A DNA stretch of 64,000 nucleotides from Leisingera sp. ANG1 (lineage in GTDB: Bacteria; Pseudomonadota; Alphaproteobacteria; Rhodobacterales; Rhodobacteraceae): positions 462,713-526,712 of the forward strand of contig NZ_AFCF02000009.1 in assembly GCF_000203975.2 (NCBI RefSeq), in the 5' to 3' direction. The position numbers and the translations under genes are program-made. Within the stretch, counting starts at the first letter, position 1; each line of letters starts with the position of its first letter. A model generated the notes under the pieces. The model had not been told where the DNA came from. It made no database searches and worked only from the letters and a program-made list of their open reading frames with translations. This document shows positions 62,883 to 64,000 of the stretch, piece by piece.

Positions 62883-62909
62883 GGGGCCGCCTGGCGCGGC
62901 CCCTTTTTT
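62883..62909 (+). terminator. Rho-independent terminator of the DUF2125 gene
   Basis: Perfect 8-bp stem GGGGCCGC (62883-62890) / GCGGCCCC (62896-62903), 5-nt loop, then TTTTTT. It lies 28 nt past the DUF2125 stop. Confidence 0.9.
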
Positions 62910-62976
62910 GCACCCCGCACTTGCGGCATGGCGCTGCACTGGATAGCTCTTTTAGAGAGCAGAACAGAAGGTGCCC

Positions 62977-64000
62977 ATGACCCAGTCCCCCGAAGCGCTT
63001 TGCCACGCCCTGATCGACGCCGCCCGCAAGGCCGGCGCAGATGCCGCCGACGCCATGGCCGCTGAGGGCAGTTCTCTCAGCATCGAAGTCCGCGAGGGCA
63101 AGCTGGAACACGCGGAACGCTCCGAAGGCACCGATCTGGGCCTGCGGGTGTTTATAGGCAAGCGCCAGGCGCTGGTCTCCTCCTCCGACATGCGGCCCGA
63201 AACCATTGCAGCGATGGCCGAACGCGCCGTTGCAATGGCCAAGGAAGCACCGGAAGACCCTTATGCAGGCCTCGCTGACCCGTCTCAGCTTGCGAAGGAT
63301 TGGAATTTGGCTGCGCTGGAGCTGGAAGACCCGAGCGGCGAGCCTGAGCCGGCAGCCCTGCAAGAGGACGCGCTTGCCGCCGAAGCCGCCTGTCAGGCGG
63401 TGGACGGCATCACTCAGGTGCAGTCCGCGGCCGCAGGATATGGCCGCCATGTGGTGCATCTGGCAGCCACCAATGGTTTCTCAGGAGGTTATCAGCGCAC
63501 TGGCCGTTCCCTGTCCTGCACCGGAATCGCGGGCACCGGCACAGGAATGGAGCGGGACCACGACGGCGATTCCCGTACCTTCCAGTCTGATCTGCGCAGC
63601 GCTGAAGAGATTGGCCGCACTGCAGGTGAGCGCGCGGTCGCCCGGCTGGGCGCCCGCAAGCCCAAGACCGGCAGTTTCCCGGTCCTGTTCGACGAACGCA
63701 TTTCCTCCTCTCTGATCGGCCACCTGATGTCGGCCGCCAATGGCGCCGCAATTGCCCGTGGCTCCTCCTGGCTGAACGATTGCTTGGATCAGCAGGTTCT
63801 GCCAGAAACGCTCTCTGTCATCGAGGACCCGCACCGCCCGCGCATTTCCGGTTCCCGGCCGTTCGACGGCGAGGGGCTGGCGACCCGCAAACGCACCGTG
63901 GTGGACAACGGCGTGCTGACCGGCTGGACGCTGGACCTCGCCTCCGCCCGCAAGCTGGGGCTGGACAGCACCGGCAACGCCGCCCGCGGCATCGGCGGGG
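62977..64000 (+). CDS. pmbA: TldE/PmbA-type peptidase, 5' part
   Basis: 341 codons visible; the gene runs off the right edge. MTQSPEALCHALIDAARKAGADAADAMAAEGSSLSIEVREGKLEHAERSEG is the TldE/PmbA N-terminus, with GLRVFIGKRQALVSSSD and FPVLFDERISSSLIGHLMSA further on. It pairs with TldD to form a zinc protease that processes modified peptides (e.g. microcin B17, CcdA). TldE itself carries no metal motif, and the TldD-type HExxxH is not seen here. The start at 62977 has AGAAGG upstream. Transcription starts after the DUF2125 terminator. Confidence 0.9.
   Translation, partial: MTQSPEALCHALIDAARKAGADAADAMAAEGSSLSIEVREGKLEHAERSEGTDLGLRVFIGKRQALVSSSDMRPETIAAMAERAVAMAKEAPEDPYAGLADPSQLAKDWNLAALELEDPSGEPEPAALQEDALAAEAACQAVDGITQVQSAAAGYGRHVVHLAATNGFSGGYQRTGRSLSCTGIAGTGTGMERDHDGDSRTFQSDLRSAEEIGRTAGERAVARLGARKPKTGSFPVLFDERISSSLIGHLMSAANGAAIARGSSWLNDCLDQQVLPETLSVIEDPHRPRISGSRPFDGEGLATRKRTVVDNGVLTGWTLDLASARKLGLDSTGNAARGIGG

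Overview
The window is chromosomal DNA of a Gram-negative alphaproteobacterium, most likely a Rhodobacteraceae of the Roseobacter group (Phaeobacter/Leisingera/Ruegeria-like). The evidence is the high-GC housekeeping content, a SAM/SAH-type riboswitch ahead of metK (a class known from Rhodobacterales), a CenR-like response regulator, the leuS-lptE-holA operon, a Rhodobacterales-type porin and DUF2125/DUF3576 proteins. No rRNA, tRNA, insertion sequence, prophage or CRISPR array was seen. Coding density is high and nearly everything is core or metabolic genome.

Layout. 1-8.4 kb (minus strand): a partial secreted protein, metK with its riboswitch and terminator, then lnt, corC, ybeY, phoH, a lipoprotein/OmpA-like pair and miaB, which together cover cell-envelope lipoprotein maturation and RNA maturation. 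8.5-12.4 kb: a glycosyltransferase-like gene and an ammonium-transporter domain fused to GGDEF and EAL domains, a candidate ammonium sensor controlling c-di-GMP. 12.4-13.0 kb: a long non-coding stretch with a 33-codon candidate ORF. 13.0-19.7 kb: gyrB, an NAD(P)H oxidoreductase/TetR pair with three palindromic operators, a LysE exporter, recF and dnaN. This is the usual dnaA-dnaN-recF-gyrB cluster without dnaA and with three extra genes inside.

19.9-28.9 kb is a seven-gene minus-strand unit for methylated-amine (betaine/dimethylglycine/sarcosine-type) catabolism: an XRE-cupin repressor, a GFA-family protein, two large DMGDH-like flavoproteins, a quinone-oxidoreductase-like MDR protein, a betaine-homocysteine-methyltransferase-like enzyme and a GlxA/GbdR-type AraC activator. 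Next come a free methionine-R-sulfoxide reductase, a thiolase, a STAS/anti-sigma-kinase pair, a gamma-glutamyltransferase-family enzyme, hspQ, an SLT lipoprotein and a class III cyclase fused to an alpha/beta hydrolase whose ribosome-binding site lies in a hairpin.

36.4-50.8 kb: lolA, ftsK, an aminotransferase, an amidase, a UbiH-like hydroxylase, a Trm112-LON-thioredoxin set, xth, cenR-like, ribA with an L,D-transpeptidase, and the YggS family. 50.9-64 kb: a porin; DUF3576-leuS-lptE-holA; a GST; a flavoprotein; a small HNH protein; a VOC/enoyl-CoA-hydratase-like/SDR operon; a DUF2125 protein; and the 5' part of a TldE/PmbA peptidase.

The most unusual items are the Amt-GGDEF-EAL fusion, the cyclase-hydrolase fusion with its masked ribosome-binding site, the two-regulator methylated-amine unit, the triple TetR operator, and two non-coding regions with strong inverted repeats (12.35-12.98 kb and 31.77-32.08 kb). 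Family assignments come from motifs recognised by eye. No database search was run.
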